A stretch of 64,000 bases of DNA from Lepidonotus clava (GCA_936440205.1 OW387138.1:52591526-52655525), one strand, 5' to 3'. Counted from the stretch's first letter, positions 11,972 through 23,655 are shown. A program made the numbers and translations. Notes: generated from the sequence alone by a model not told the origin.

Positions 11972-12802
11972 TTAATCAAGGTCAACACGGCTTAAGTCGA
12001 CTGAAGTATTAGTACTAATTGCAAGCTCACCGGGCCGGTATTTCCCCAAAAGAACAGGCTCTCCTATGCCTATACCCATGGTAACCAACTGGTAGCGTAT
12101 AATGTCCTTAGTCATCAATCTTGTCAACATGATGTCCTTCAGTTTATTAACCTTTAAATGTGTGGGCAGTCGTGTCGATGTGCCGGTATAGCAGTCGGTC
12201 ATTTGGATGACACAGTTCAATGTGTATCGTGCGCCTAGGCATATATTTTCGGCTTTAGTCAGTGTGATAGGATCGTCTGTTTGAAAGATATAATCTCCAA
12301 AATGTCCAGGGAACGTGCCTATTTTAAGCCATACACTGTGATTGCCCGAGACAAGCAAGTATACACGAAAACGAGCATCTGCGAAGATGCGATTAATTCC
12401 GGAGCAAACAAAGAATATGCTAATAATTATGGCTACGGCGAGGATAAGAAGAAGAGTGTACGAAGAGAGAAGTACCACAGTTGGGAATTCTTTAATGTTT
12501 CCGTCTCCTGGGTTGGCTTCAGATCCAGTGTCAGTTACGGTATGGTCCTGGTCCAACAAGGCTTGCAGGGTGTCATGAAAGGTGAGGCCGGTCATCGCAT
12601 CGTGTTTTGGTGGAGGGTGACCGGTAAATGGAGCAGTGAGGTTGACCAACCGGGTACGGGTTACTCCAGGCTTATTGTGAACGACCCTAGGCCAGTGTCC
12701 GCCACTGGCAGCTCGAACAAATTCCACGCATGATACAAGAACCAAGTACGCGGCAGCTATATATTGAAAAAAAAAGAAAGAAGAGAACATGAAGGTTGTC
12801 AT
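11972..12802 (-). CDS. Element membrane protein C, copy 1
   Basis: A 276-residue protein if started at the ATG at 12,802; the frame open to 12,832 has no ATG there. Parts seen: a hydrophobic signal peptide (about 1-31), an ectodomain of about 85 residues with one Asn-Leu-Thr sequon, a strong membrane span (about 112-138), then a cytoplasmic region of about 140 residues with an alternating hydrophobic pattern, scattered cysteines and a Gly-Lys-Tyr-Arg-Pro-Gly-Glu stretch near the end. The family is not recognised. The tail resembles the C-terminal half of protein A in pattern. It is convergent with B and divergent from D across an 850-bp spacer. A partial copy (52,540-52,967) lies in element copy 3. 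Confidence 0.6.
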   Translation of the reverse strand: MTTFMFSSFFFFQYIAAAYLVLVSCVEFVRAASGGHWPRVVHNKPGVTRTRLVNLTAPFTGHPPPKHDAMTGLTFHDTLQALLDQDHTVTDTGSEANPGDGNIKEFPTVVLLSSYTLLLILAVAIIISIFFVCSGINRIFADARFRVYLLVSGNHSVWLKIGTFPGHFGDYIFQTDDPITLTKAENICLGARYTLNCVIQMTDCYTGTSTRLPTHLKVNKLKDIMLTRLMTKDIIRYQLVTMGIGIGEPVLLGKYRPGELAISTNTSVDLSRVDLD

Positions 12803-13649
12803 CTCAACTTTAAACAAACACCTTCGTTCCAAATTACCATGGCCAGGCTATTCAAACAGACAGAATAAACTATAACTGCCATATGGCCACACCCTAGAAT
12901 TCAGAAAACTGGCCATATTATTTAATTAGGAAGGGCGACCCCCAGAATGAATACATATGTTTTACCTATTTTGAATAATTTGGAAAGTCGGCCATCGACT
13001 CGTATCACTTGTACAACAAAAGTAATTAAGAAGATTCTCACCAAGTGTGGCACTCAGGATTTTGACACTCATGATATTCACGTAGCCGTACACCAAACGC
13101 ACTATATAACGAAATAAGCTGACCCTAAGTAGTAGCAGAAAGCTTAAGGTTTGACCTTCGAGCTAAACTTCGAGCTCAGTTTTCAAGGCAGATGAAATCC
13201 TATGACCAGTCGACCTGACGGCAGCCGATGCGTTTCGGAAGCTGAGGAAACTTCACCGCCCTTTAATGGATAGACCCTAGGTTTTAATGGCAGGTGTCAT
13301 GCCCTCACCAGTCCAGACGGCGGACGATGCGTTTCGAAAGCTGGAGAAACTTCACGCGCCCGACAAATCACGACAACGCGCTACCGTGACGGCCAGGCTG
13401 GAGGCGACATTAATCTCCTGGTAATACTGTGGCAGGCTGTTCTCGGCTTTAATTTCACACGGGTGTCTGAGGTTAGGAGCTCGAGTGCAACTACCCCTGG
13501 GTCGGGGCTGTGGCATGTCGCGGCAATTCGCGGCTTTCAGCTGGTGGGACCATAGGCGTCGGTCTGTACCATATATAAATACTTGTGTCGCGGTCGCAAA
13601 TGGGGAAGGTTCATCGCCCTGAAGTGCTGCTGTCTAACTCAAGTTCGCC
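12803..13649. promoter_or_regulatory. Divergent C/D promoter region
   Basis: The spacer between divergent genes C and D. A TATA-like box, atatataaat (13,571-13,580), lies about 70 bases before the D start and is conserved in copy 3 (near 52,440). Two related blocks of about 55 bp (13,204-13,261 and 13,308-13,361) share gatgcgtttcg and gaaacttcac and may be binding sites. Confidence 0.5.
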
Positions 13650-16600
13650 ATGGCCTCGCGATCGTGGTGTTTCAAGGGTCTGACCAGTGACCAGGCAGAA
13701 ACCAGAAGAAATATGGACACTAGCCGAAACCGATGGTGCGACACATGTAAACGTGCAGTTTCAAAAAGTACATATAACAGGAAGCATCTTAAGGAGCATG
13801 GTGAGTACCAGATAAATAGTATAACTAGGATAAAGTCACTTTCACCTGAAATCGATATCCTTCAAAACCTTCCTAGCTAGCTTGCGCGCATAGATATTAT
13901 TTTCAAATACCTACTATACTCTTAATGATCAGTTAGTGTTTGGAAAATTATCGCCAGCCTAAATCTTTTCTTGACAATTAAACAATTGTTCAAATAATGA
14001 ATGACTTGAACAATGGACGTTATATATATGTATCCCTCCATGCATCTTTCTATCATAGCTTTTGAGTCAGAGAAACAACATTGGGTGGGAAAGTCTGTAC
14101 TCTGAAACCCGACTGTACATTTGATTTATTATTATACATGTGTCTTGCAGAACCAATCCCATTTGGTTTACCTCAACGCGCTGGCAATCAGGCAGAAGTG
14201 GGTCTTGAGGCCGAAGCTGCAGATATTCAGGCTGAGGCAGGTAACCAGGCTGAAGCAGGTTTTCAGGCTGAGGCAGGTAACCAGGCTGAAGCAGGTTTTC
14301 AGGCTGAGGCAGGTAACCAGGCTGAAGCAGGTTTTCAGGCTGAGGCAGGTAACCAGGCTGAAGCAGGTTTTCAGGCTGAGGCAGGTAACCAGGCTGAAGC
14401 AGGTTTTCAGGCTGAGGCAGGTAACAAGGCTGAAGCAGGTTTTCAGGCTGAGGCAGGTAACCAGGCTGAAGCAGGTTTTCAGGCTGAGGCAGGTAACAAG
14501 GCTGAAGCGGGTGTTGAGGCTGAGGCAGGTAACCAGGCTGAAGCGGGTATTGAGGCTGAAGGTGGTATGCAGGTTGAAGCGGGTGTTGAGGCTGAGGCAG
14601 GTAACCAGGCTGAAGCGGGTATTGAGGCTGAAGGTGGTATGCAGGTTGAAGCGGGAATTCGGGCTGAAGGTGGTATCCAGGTTGGAGCTGGTATTCGGGC
14701 AGAAGCTGCAGCTGCTAATCAGCGGCAGGCTGAAGTCGGGAATCCGGGAGAAGCAGACAGTCAGCCTGTGGGTCGCAATCAGCCTGTTGAAGAGGCGGTA
14801 CCCATGGAAGCCGATGAGGAGTCAGGTGATGATATGCAAGACTATTACGGTACCATGGAAGATTCCCAAGAAACGGAAGAAAATGATAAGCTTGATCCAG
14901 AGGCAGTCAAGATTCGCAACAGGGCCATCCGTCACTTAAAAGTGGTTTTCGGTGACGGGACGGGTCGTCCTAGCCCATTGGCAAGGCTTGTTAGTGGTAC
15001 CCCTAATAAGAATATCCAAAGCCTATTTTCATGGGTTCTGTTCTTTCTTTTGCAGTGGCAGATCCACACCTTCACCAGTGATACGCAAATGGCTAAAGTT
15101 ATGTGCTTCATTTGTGAATTATTGACGGTAGCAGGTAATGACCGGGTTTCACAAGCAGCGGAGGCAGTATTCCCCAAAACGATGCGGATGATGTACAAAT
15201 GGTTGGGTACAGACCTAACGATGACTAATTACTCTATCAGTGTATGCTGCCCGGCCTGTTATACGTTGTCGCATTCTGTGTTGTCCACCACTGAGCGTGT
15301 GCGAGGTCTAGGCTTTTACACGGATCGTAATGGTAATCAGCAACCCATTAGGTGTACAACCATCGGTGATGATTTAAAACGCTGCAACAGGAAATTGTTT
15401 TATGAGACCAAGATTGTTGGGGAAATTACCTTCCTTCCAGTCAGGACATTCTGTTACCAGTCGCTCGAGAAGAGTTTGCAGGTTATGATGAAACGTCCAG
15501 GTTTTGAGCTGAAATGTAGAGAGTGGAAGGGCAGGAGGATACCTGAAGGAGTGTTTGCTGACATCTACGACGGTTCGGTATGGAAAGAATTTGACGCGAA
15601 CAACGACGGCTTTCTTGATAATGAAAACAACTTGGCTCTTCAGATGAATATCGATTGGTTTCAACCATTCTCTCGGAAAGCTTCGATGTCAGTAGGGGGC
15701 ATTTACCTAACAATACTTAACCTACCCAGAAATGAGCGGTACAGACTTGAGAACGTCATACTATACGGTATCATTCCAAACTTAAGTAAAGAACCTGCCG
15801 ACCTTACCAGTTTTCTGAGGCCCCTAGTCAACGAACTCAAGGAATTCTGGCATCAGGGAAAAAGGCTTATAACCAACGATTGCCCAAATGGCAAGACCGT
15901 TAAGTTGGCGCTTTTGAACGTTGCTGCCGACCTGCCTGCAGGGAGGAAGACCTGCGGTTTCCTGCTACCTAATGCTATCATGGGTTGTTCAAAATGTCTG
16001 AAGGAATTCAAGAATTCAAACCGTGGAGGATTCAACATGGCGAATTGGACTCCTCGTACTCTGGACCAACACAAGGAGAGAGTGAGTGAGATTACAGCTG
16101 CATCCACCCCGAGAGAGAAAAGTAAACTTGAGAAGCAGTATGGAGCTCGTTCCTGTGTCCTCCTAGAATTGCCCTACTTCAATCCCATCAGGTAAGTTCA
16201 ATCTCCAGGCCGAACAAATTTAAAGGCAAATCTTACACAGAATTATACCAAAATATTAACAATTTTAATTTGACATTTGAATAAACATTAATACAAATGT
16301 TTCCATTAGCAGTAACTGTATTATATTACATTCATTTCTTCAGGTTCCTCTCGATCGATGTGATGCATAATGTACTGTTGGGTAAGTGTTGAAGCTTGAC
16401 CTAACGTTAATTAATGTTTAGCACTGATAATGTGTTTGAAATGGAACTTGCATTTGCCTTTAATTTGGACTATTAGTTCATTGGGGTTTCAATACCGATT
16501 TCACATATGTGCTTTTATTATTGGGATTCAGGGACTGCCAAGCGAATGTGGAAGAGGTGGACCGACAAAGAGTTGTCAAAGAAGAAGAAGAATTCAACAG

Positions 16601-17805
16601 ATGACGTTTTACTAAGCGCTAATCAGGTGTTGACTATTGATGCTCGTCTGAATCAGTTTAAAGAGGGACTACCGGATGACTGCGTGGTAACTAACATCAA
16701 ATCGAACGCTGGGATGTGGACGGCAAAGGAGTGGAAGAATTGGGTTACAGTCTCGTCTGGATACTGCCTCCAGGGCCTTTTGCCGGAGAATATGCTTCAT
16801 AGCTGGCAGCATTTCGTAGAAGCCACTCGACTTCTGTGCAAGCCTTGTATTACACACCACGAGATAGAACAGGCACACAGGAAACTATTGCACTTTTGCA
16901 AGAGCACAGAGCTCCAGTTCGGTTCTGATTTCATTACCCCAAACATGCATCTACATCTCCATTTAAAGGAGTGTCTCCGGGAGTATGGTCCAGCTCCCAG
17001 TACTTGGCTGTTCAGTTTTGAGCGGTATAATGGTTACTTGGGGGATGTGCCGACTAACAATCGCCAGATAGAGAAACAATTGTTTGAGAGGTTTCACAGG
17101 ATGAGTCGTGTCAGTCAGGCGCGCGCCGAAATGCCGTCCAAACACGAGGGGAAATTTGTCAAACACTGCCAGCTGGGAGAAGGAGAGAAGAAAGCAAGAA
17201 CGGTCCTGGAAACACTCGATGTACCCAATGAGCGAGAATTCGCGCGGTGCGAGAGCCTATGGAGTCTCACCGACGGCTTCGAGACAGTTAGAGAAGAAAA
17301 GGCGTGGATCGACTCGGACGATCTTGAGCTGCTCAAAAAAACATACAAAAAGATGTACCCCACAGAACAGGAGATCCTAGAGAAGTCATTTCTGCCTTCA
17401 TTTTACGTGAAGTCTAAAGTCGTAAAATATGGCCCCATGACTTATTCCAGCACAAATTCCAGCAGTGGTAAAAAGTTGTCTAGACTAATGGCAAATTGGT
17501 ACGAAGACGGACAGAATGACCCCCGGGAGCGACCGTGCATCACCACCCACTACGTGAAACATTACATACAATGTAATGCAACCGGGCAGAAGAGGCAACA
17601 TGTGTTTGCAGCTGTGAAGTGGTACCGACCCAGCACCGTCGAATCCAGATACATAAGTCCTTATACAATGTGGCACAAGGAAAAGTTCGAGCAACCTTCA
17701 TGGGCATCTTTCCTGCCTGTTATGCGGATAAGTGGACATTTTGGATATGTGGTTGAACAAGAAAATATGATCGTATGTCCCCTTCGGCGCCACGACTTCT
17801 TGTAG
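13650..17805 (+). CDS. EnSpm/CACTA-type (Tnp2-like) transposase, gene D
   Basis: A four-exon gene: 13,650-13,800, 14,151-16,191, 16,344-16,381 and 16,532-17,805. All junctions are GT/AG with compatible phases, giving about 1,167 residues with no break seen. Exon 1 has a Cys-x2-Cys...His...His zinc-finger-like motif. Exon 2 has a 12-residue Gln/Glu/Ala/Gly repeat array, an acidic linker, then the core: the CCPAC cysteine motif, MNIDWFQPF, YLTILNLPR, ENVILYGIIP and a final FW..G block, the order typical of Tnp2 transposases. Exon 3 adds SIDVMHN, and exon 4 adds HLHLKECLREYGP and FERYNGYLG; likely acidic catalytic residues lie in these motifs. It would cut and paste the element in the nucleus. 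Only exon 1 is kept in copy 3 (52,235-52,379). Confidence 0.85.
14205..14720 (+). repeat. Coding minisatellite inside transposase D
   Basis: A tandem array with a 36-bp unit (12 codons of Gln, Ala, Glu, Gly, Asn and Phe) sits between the N-terminal zinc-finger exon and the transposase core. Early units are nearly identical, later ones degenerate (Gly-Met, Gly-Ile variants). It keeps frame throughout and likely forms a flexible linker. Confidence 0.85.
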
Positions 17806-18618
17806 ATCTAGAGGACCTATAGATATATCGAACTCGTGCACGTAGTGTCCGAAATTAAGCTGAAAACGTATGCATCATTAATGAGATTGTGCACCACAAA
17901 TATTGGATATGCACCCCCCGATATATGGGAATAAAAAAAAGTGCAAAACTTAAAAATAACGCACCTGGCAGTGAGTGTGCAGAATCACGAGTGTGAGTGT
18001 GCAGATCTAGACTCACGAGTGTGAGTGTGATCCCCGGGTGAAGGCCTATAGGCCCGGCCTATAGGGTGCAGCAGCTTAATTTCGGACAATGTCCGGTGTT
18101 TTATATGCATTGTTAGGATTATGTGATTTAGACGCTTTTGCCAACAAAAGCAACATTTTTTTATTAGGAATAATTATATTACGCCCTAAACCTTATAATG
18201 TGACTACTTTCAAATTTAAAATATAAGGTAGGAAATTACTTCGCAAGGTTACGGTGCCAGGATGTGCGACTTTGAGGTACGTTTTCTGAAGTTATTTCAC
18301 AGGCTGGGGGTGTGGGGCCGTGTGCATTTACGGGTGGTTTCTTGAGTCAGGTGTCAGGACGTGCACATCCAGCTGCCAGGGCTGCGCTGCGCGAGCGACA
18401 CCTTATGTAACACCTGACACCGGTCGCTCAGGCTGCTCGGCTGACCTAGATGGCCCCTCATTACCCTGCCCCCCGGGGGGGTCGGGGGGGGGGCACCAGC
18501 TTTATAAGGAGGTGCCCACCACGTGCACACACACAGTCCCGCGCCAGCCTCACGACCATAAAAGCCGTACGTACGCAGAAGTTTGCTGATATTAAACACA
18601 AGCACCACATTGTGAACA
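17806..18618. promoter_or_regulatory. Spacer and promoter upstream of gene E
   Basis: Non-coding. It holds short gagtgtgagtgtg repeats (about 17,970-18,030) and a TATA-like box, tttataagg (18,501-18,509), about 110 bases before the E start, preceded by a C/G-rich tract. The open frames at 18,320-18,685 are shadows of this GC-rich stretch. Confidence 0.45.
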
Positions 18619-20130
18619 ATGGCGACCGCGCAGAAAACCCGGTAGGTGAATCAGATAACTTGCCTATAATTTGATAAGATAACATGCCTATATAGAGAAG
18701 TAGTGTTTTTTCAGGCTTTGCGGGAGAATGACTTGGGGGTTACACTTCCATATATAGAGTGTTTGTTAACAAATGTATAATTGTGTGGATAATAGCTGTT
18801 ACGTTTGGTAGATATTTTCCATTTTTTTTCGTTTTCTCCCCATACACGTAGATAACCAATTCCAGACACTTAAAGGTTGTTTTTTTTGGCTCATTCAAGC
18901 AACCATGTGCGGTCGGAGGAGGAAGAGGAATCCCAGGCATGGACACCGCGTGAGGAGAAAAATATTGAAGAGGAGGAAACGATCTGGACGGAACCTGAAT
19001 GGACCGAGTGCGCGCCCCTGTTCACCCCTAAGTAGGTTTAAATTGTTCAACACTGTTGATGGACAGGGATGGAAGAGAAGCATGGAAAGAAAATTATTAA
19101 CTTACTATCTGGTAGGATGACTATCGTCATGCCAAATAATGCACACTGTCTAAAACCCGACGACGGACTCGCGGTCGGACATAGTTGTGGTCGCTCGAAT
19201 TCATGTAACATGCTGAAACAACAGGCTCTTTTTTGGACAATTTAAAAATTGCAAATTTGTCAGACTGGCACAATAACATGAAATAGAGATTGGATGAGAA
19301 AAATTGAGATGCCGATGATTTGGTAGTTTCGACCACCTATGTTGAAATGATGGACGGTGTGATGATTTTTGAAATTTTTTCCAGGACGCACGACCAACAA
19401 CAGCTCCCGGACGGCCCATCAGAGTGGACGTGCGTCTACTGTTCGGAGGATCCGACCCAGGTTGGTACATTTGTATTTACACGATGAAGCTAAGTGGGAA
19501 ATAAAACATGTAAGCGTATGAAGGGAAATATGTATAAACAAAACAAAATGATGAGTGGGGCGATTTCACGAGTACAATTGTTCTGAAATTTGCCAATATT
19601 ACGAGGGACACGCTGGTATGTAGTAAGTGCAAAATTGACTTTTGCACATTTAACTATAACCACACAATTTTTTTCAGGAGCAGGAGGAGTACTTAACGGA
19701 CCAAAGGTGGAAGGCGATGGAAACGTTTGCCGAAGACCAACACGCCACACAACCGCAGGCCATATTCTTGGATGGCAACTACAGGTACGCCTGGTTTTTT
19801 TTTCATAATAAATAATATTATATAGCGACAATGATTTTCGATGATGCTACTAGGCAAAAAATAACGAGGGCATAGAATCTTGATGTTGACGTTGGAGTGA
19901 ACGCCGAATTTCGTATGGTTACTAAAAATTGTGATTGATGATGGTCCGATTAGCTCGTGCACACAATTTAAAAAAATGTGTATTTAAACATGCCTCCGTA
20001 ATATTTCAGAATGTACTTGGTCTGCAACTACTGCGGCCGGTGCTACCACGCCGACTGTGAGGGGGGCGAGCCTGTCAGCATCATGTGCTCCGAGGTGTTG
20101 TGCGAGTGGTGCGCCGAGGATAAAGATTAA
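18619..20130 (+). CDS. Five-exon PHD-finger protein, gene E
   Basis: I assembled this from small exons: 18,619-18,641, 18,900-19,031, 19,385-19,460, 19,678-19,784 and 20,010-20,130. Every intron has GT/AG ends, pyrimidine-rich acceptors and matching phases, giving 152 residues ending at a TAA followed by aataaa (20,145). The protein has a Glu-rich acidic N-terminus, then a Cys4-His-Cys3 arrangement: CVYC in exon 3, and CNYC-x4-HADC plus a final CEWC in exon 5. That is PHD-finger spacing with an unusually long first loop of about 45 residues. PHD fingers usually read histone H3 tails, so a role in targeting chromatin is plausible but inferred. It lies just downstream of D, same strand, as the last gene of copy 1. 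Confidence 0.7.
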
Positions 20131-20267
20131 TAGAATCGATTCAGCAATAAAATAGTACACTAGATTTTAACTACACTTTGTGTCAAATGTCCTTTTATTT
20201 TTGTTTTTATATAGTAACACTAGCTATAGGTTAGAATTTACCTTAAATCACAGCTTCACGCTAAACT

Positions 20268-20610
20268 ATGTTTTTTGTGTGTACCTGGCAGTCTACGGCC
20301 GATCGTACAGAGTATATTGAACAGATAATGTGAGTCATAATATATGTTTCATCTAAATTTACAAATATACTAGATCAGAGTGAAACACAGTCTTTTAATG
20401 CCTACTAACTTCTAAGTACAGTGAGAGTAGAACACTGGTAAAGCGCGGCCATCAAATACAACCCACATTCCCCGTATAGGTCTATAGGCATAGAAACTTT
20501 GCTAAATCTGAGGGGTTCCAGAGACCCCCTAATTTGGATAATTCCCTTTATTGGTAGTTTAATTGCGTAAAATTTGAGAAATCGGAGGGGGGTCAACCGA
20601 ACATGGGACC
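20268..20610 (+). repeat. Repeat S, copy 1
   Basis: This segment downstream of gene E is repeated almost identically at 23,248-23,590, same orientation, ending in both places at a long C-run. The second copy also carries about 50 bp of E intron 4 (19,829-19,880) directly upstream, so it derives from this locus or a close relative with the intervening part removed. Confidence 0.8.
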
Positions 20611-21300
20611 CCCCCCCCCCCCCCCTTCAATACATTCTGCTACAGACTGCAGGCTTTAAGCCGGATGGCAGGTGCACACCCCTGTAAAGACCAACAGAGA
20701 GCTCCTCTCAGACTGGGGCAAATTAAACTCATGGGGCAAACTGCGACACAGCTCAACATCCGTCCCAATCATCGGTTGAGACCGGGGTTTACTTACGCAG
20801 TGCAACGGGGCGTGGTGGGGCGTGGCCCGGTAAGGGTTACACCGTCAGGCGGTCTCTGGGTCGGGCACCCGGGTCGGGCCCTGGAGATTAATCCTCCATC
20901 ACGCAGGGCTCTCTCCCTCACTCCCTCCCAGTCTATCCCGACAGATTACTAGTTTTAGCGGGGCAGGAGCCTTGATTTGTGAAGACATGGAGAAATGGCA
21001 ATGTTTGACCCCATCGTAAGGCCCGTGGAGGAACCTACCCGTCGGAAAATCAATCACCTGCAGCATCAAGTCGGCGGTAAAATGGATAAGTCATTTCACC
21101 GGCGACCTGATGTGTTTTCTCTGCACGGGTTCGAATCCTGTAAATGCCTGGGTAAACTTGACGTATCGTCCGTCATACGGCAATACGCCTTTTTTCTGTT
21201 CATAATTTTAAAGTGTCATTATTATTGTACTATTTTATATCAATATTATCTAATTCACGAATATGTCTTGGTAGGGAAAACCAGTGTTTAGCACCCCTGT
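20611..21300. repeat. Worn repeat with tRNA-like B box
   Basis: No gene. A tRNA-type B box (ggttcgaatcc, 21,128-21,138) sits at the end of a block (about 20,990-21,160) that looks like a tRNA-derived SINE head. The G/C-rich part (20,800-20,900) has short repeats of cgtggtggggcg and tcgggc. Boundaries are uncertain. Confidence 0.35.
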
Positions 21301-21854
21301 AATAAGCTAAGGGGATTTCCAGAGATGAAAGTGGTCCATGAGAAAAAAAAAGTGTAAATTCATCCTCGAAGAATTGCATGCATTTACGGGAGGGTCGAGT
21401 ATTAACATATTATTATTTGTTTAATTCTCCGAATTTTGTATTTATCTTAATTATTGCTCATTTTTGACTTTAAACATATCAATTTGTTCACAATTATGTT
21501 AAAGAATGTTTTCCGTAGAAAAAATCCTACTTTGATTTATGATTTCAGACTTTTCTATCATCACTGTCGGAATAATTTAATGCTCCACAGGACAGAGACC
21601 ACATGCTGTGTCTATCGCCCAACCCCCGTTCTTCCCCCACATCACATAACCATCTGCAGCTGGTCACCAGACACCCCTGACCACAGGGCTACCCATGACG
21701 GGGATAAGACTACAAATTCAGAATATAAAACTATAAATATTTCATATGGACAAAAAAAACAAAATACGTACATTTTCCTTGGTGTTAGGACTAAGAATGA
21801 ACAATATATACAAATGCTCAGTACATTCTGATGTGAAATTAGTTTCTGAAATTA

Positions 21855-21990
21855 AAGTGTGAACAAAATGTTGCATAAATTTATATTTGCAATTCCAATG
21901 GGACTCCCCATATGAATCCGATCCTCCACTTTCTCCTTTTCCACTTCATACTGGGAAGGGGGCCCTTTCAAGGATACTACCCACTGCCAA
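21855..21990 (+). repeat. Interspersed repeat P, copy 1
   Basis: It matches the reverse complement of about 41,590-41,730. Shared blocks include gtgtgaacaaaatgtt, caatgggactcc, catatgaa and ctttctccttttcca. The flanking DNA (21,300-21,850 and 21,990-22,440) is AT-rich or C-rich without a gene. Confidence 0.5.
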
Positions 21991-22439
21991 ACTACCGCCC
22001 GCCCCTTCTTTTTCTCACCGATCCCTCCTAAATTCTAGTTGACCACGTGCACCTCTTGTTTATGGCCCTAGACCCTTAAATTCGAGACGGCGACATGGCC
22101 CTTTTTGGGCTTAGTGACATGGGACAGGGCTAATTCTTAAATTCGACAGGGCAACATGGATGTTTCTTAAAATTGACATGCGACATTGGGACCCCCCCCC
22201 CCATCAAGGGCCCCTTGTTTGTCAGGGAAGACTCACATCACCGCCCCCAAAATTCTGGTTCTGTACATGTCAGTACCAGGAAATATGCCTAAATACCCCA
22301 AACTGCTTAATCTAATAATACTGGGTATGCAGAAGGTTTAATTCAGTTTGGCAGGTATCCAAGTCTATCAATACTAGACTTTATCTCTTGATGGCTCCTG
22401 GTTGATATGTTTAAATCCATACAGTCAATTTCACTAAGC

Positions 22440-22560
22440 TACGATCTGTTCATACCGGTGGGTATTTGGATGGTCCCTAGCCCGGGTAAGTTAAGCAACA
22501 TTGAGACCGGTTGTTACTTGGATGGTGGCCTGCCCGTGTTCAAATCTATTTGAATACATT
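22440..22560 (+). repeat. 5S rRNA-derived SINE fragment
   Basis: The stretch gggtaagttaagcaacattg followed by ggttgttacttggatggtgg matches the internal control region and 3' part of animal 5S rRNA (AGCTAAGC...TTAGTACTTGGATGGGAGACC). A second, partial match (ggtatttggatggt) lies just upstream. It is too diverged to be a working 5S gene and fits a 5S-headed SINE (SINE3 type). Confidence 0.55.
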
Positions 22561-22808
22561 TTTTTCGTTCATGGTCGTCCTGGTTTCAATTTAATCCACC
22601 AGGTGTCGCTGGAGGAAAGATCAGTCTACACTATCACTCTGCCACCTCGACGCTCGCTAACTGCGAATCATGGATGACGATTCTGGCGCGGAGGGGTCAT
22701 TCGCCGCAGATTGTCTACACTATACTAGAAGTAGGACGCGGTGTATTGCATCAGTCCTGTGGTTCGGATATAAAAGGCCTCTATCGGCCACAACCGTCCG
22801 GCGAGCCG

Positions 22809-22912
22809 TGACGCTGGGCCACTAATGAATTATTCGAGCCCCTCGTGGGTTCGACCCCCACTAGATTCGTTAGGCCCGGCCTAACAAAACGATTGTCGTT
22901 TCCCCAGCGTCA
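22809..22912 (+). repeat. Small tRNA-like element with terminal inverted repeat
   Basis: tgacgctggg (22,809-22,818) pairs with ccccagcgtca (22,902-22,912). Between them is a B-box-like ggttcgacccc (22,848-22,858). This could be a worn tRNA-derived SINE or a small folded element; it does not fit a canonical tRNA cloverleaf. Confidence 0.4.
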
Positions 22913-23191
22913 ACATGACACTCGCCACTTTTGTGAGTTTTTACTATAATATGTATTGAAACCAGATATATATATACGTTGATAAGTTTGAGACATAAAT
23001 CTGTACGATTCAAAACATGTCAATATCCCGGCCCCCCGCTTTCCTCCATTAATTACACTTAGGCCTACAGAATACCTTTGGATACAGGTTGTCAGATTAA
23101 CTGTGATAGGAAAGCGCATTAATGGAATTAACACGTTGAAGCTGGAAAGGGGGGATTGTTTTGTTAAAGCTGCAACTACTGCAATGGAATA

Positions 23192-23590
23192 GATTTTCGA
23201 TGATGCTACTAGGCAAAAAATAACGAGGGCATAGAATCTTATATGTGTACCTTTTGTGTGTACCTGGCAGTCTACGGCCGATCGTACAGAGTATATTGAA
23301 CAGATAATGTGAGTCATAATATATGTTTCATCTAAATTTACAAATATACTAGATCAGAGTGAAACACAGTCTTTTAATGCCTACTAACTTCTAAGTACAG
23401 TGAGAGTAGAACACTGGTAAAGCGCGGCCATCAAATACAACCCACATTCCCCGTATAGGTCTATAGGCATAGAAACTTTGCTAAATCTGAGGGGTTCCAG
23501 AGACCCCCTAATTTGGATAATTCCCTTTATTGGTAGTTTAATTGCGTAAAATTTGAGAAATCGGAGGGGGGTCAACCGAACATGGGGACC
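23192..23590 (+). repeat. Repeat S, copy 2
   Basis: About 50 bp identical to 19,829-19,880 is followed by a near-identical copy of 20,268-20,610. It ends in a C-run, then a G/C hairpin-like tract (23,585-23,640) and ctggatacgccactg, an element end of the CAGNGGCG type. Confidence 0.8.
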
Positions 23591-23655
23591 CCCCCCCCCC
23601 CCCACTCCCGCCCTGCGGGGGGGGGGGGGGCGGGGGGGAACTGGATACGCCACTG

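Noticed and set aside
22809-22912. A tRNA gene.
   Set aside because: It has a B-box-like motif and paired ends, but no cloverleaf with acceptor, D and anticodon arms in order.
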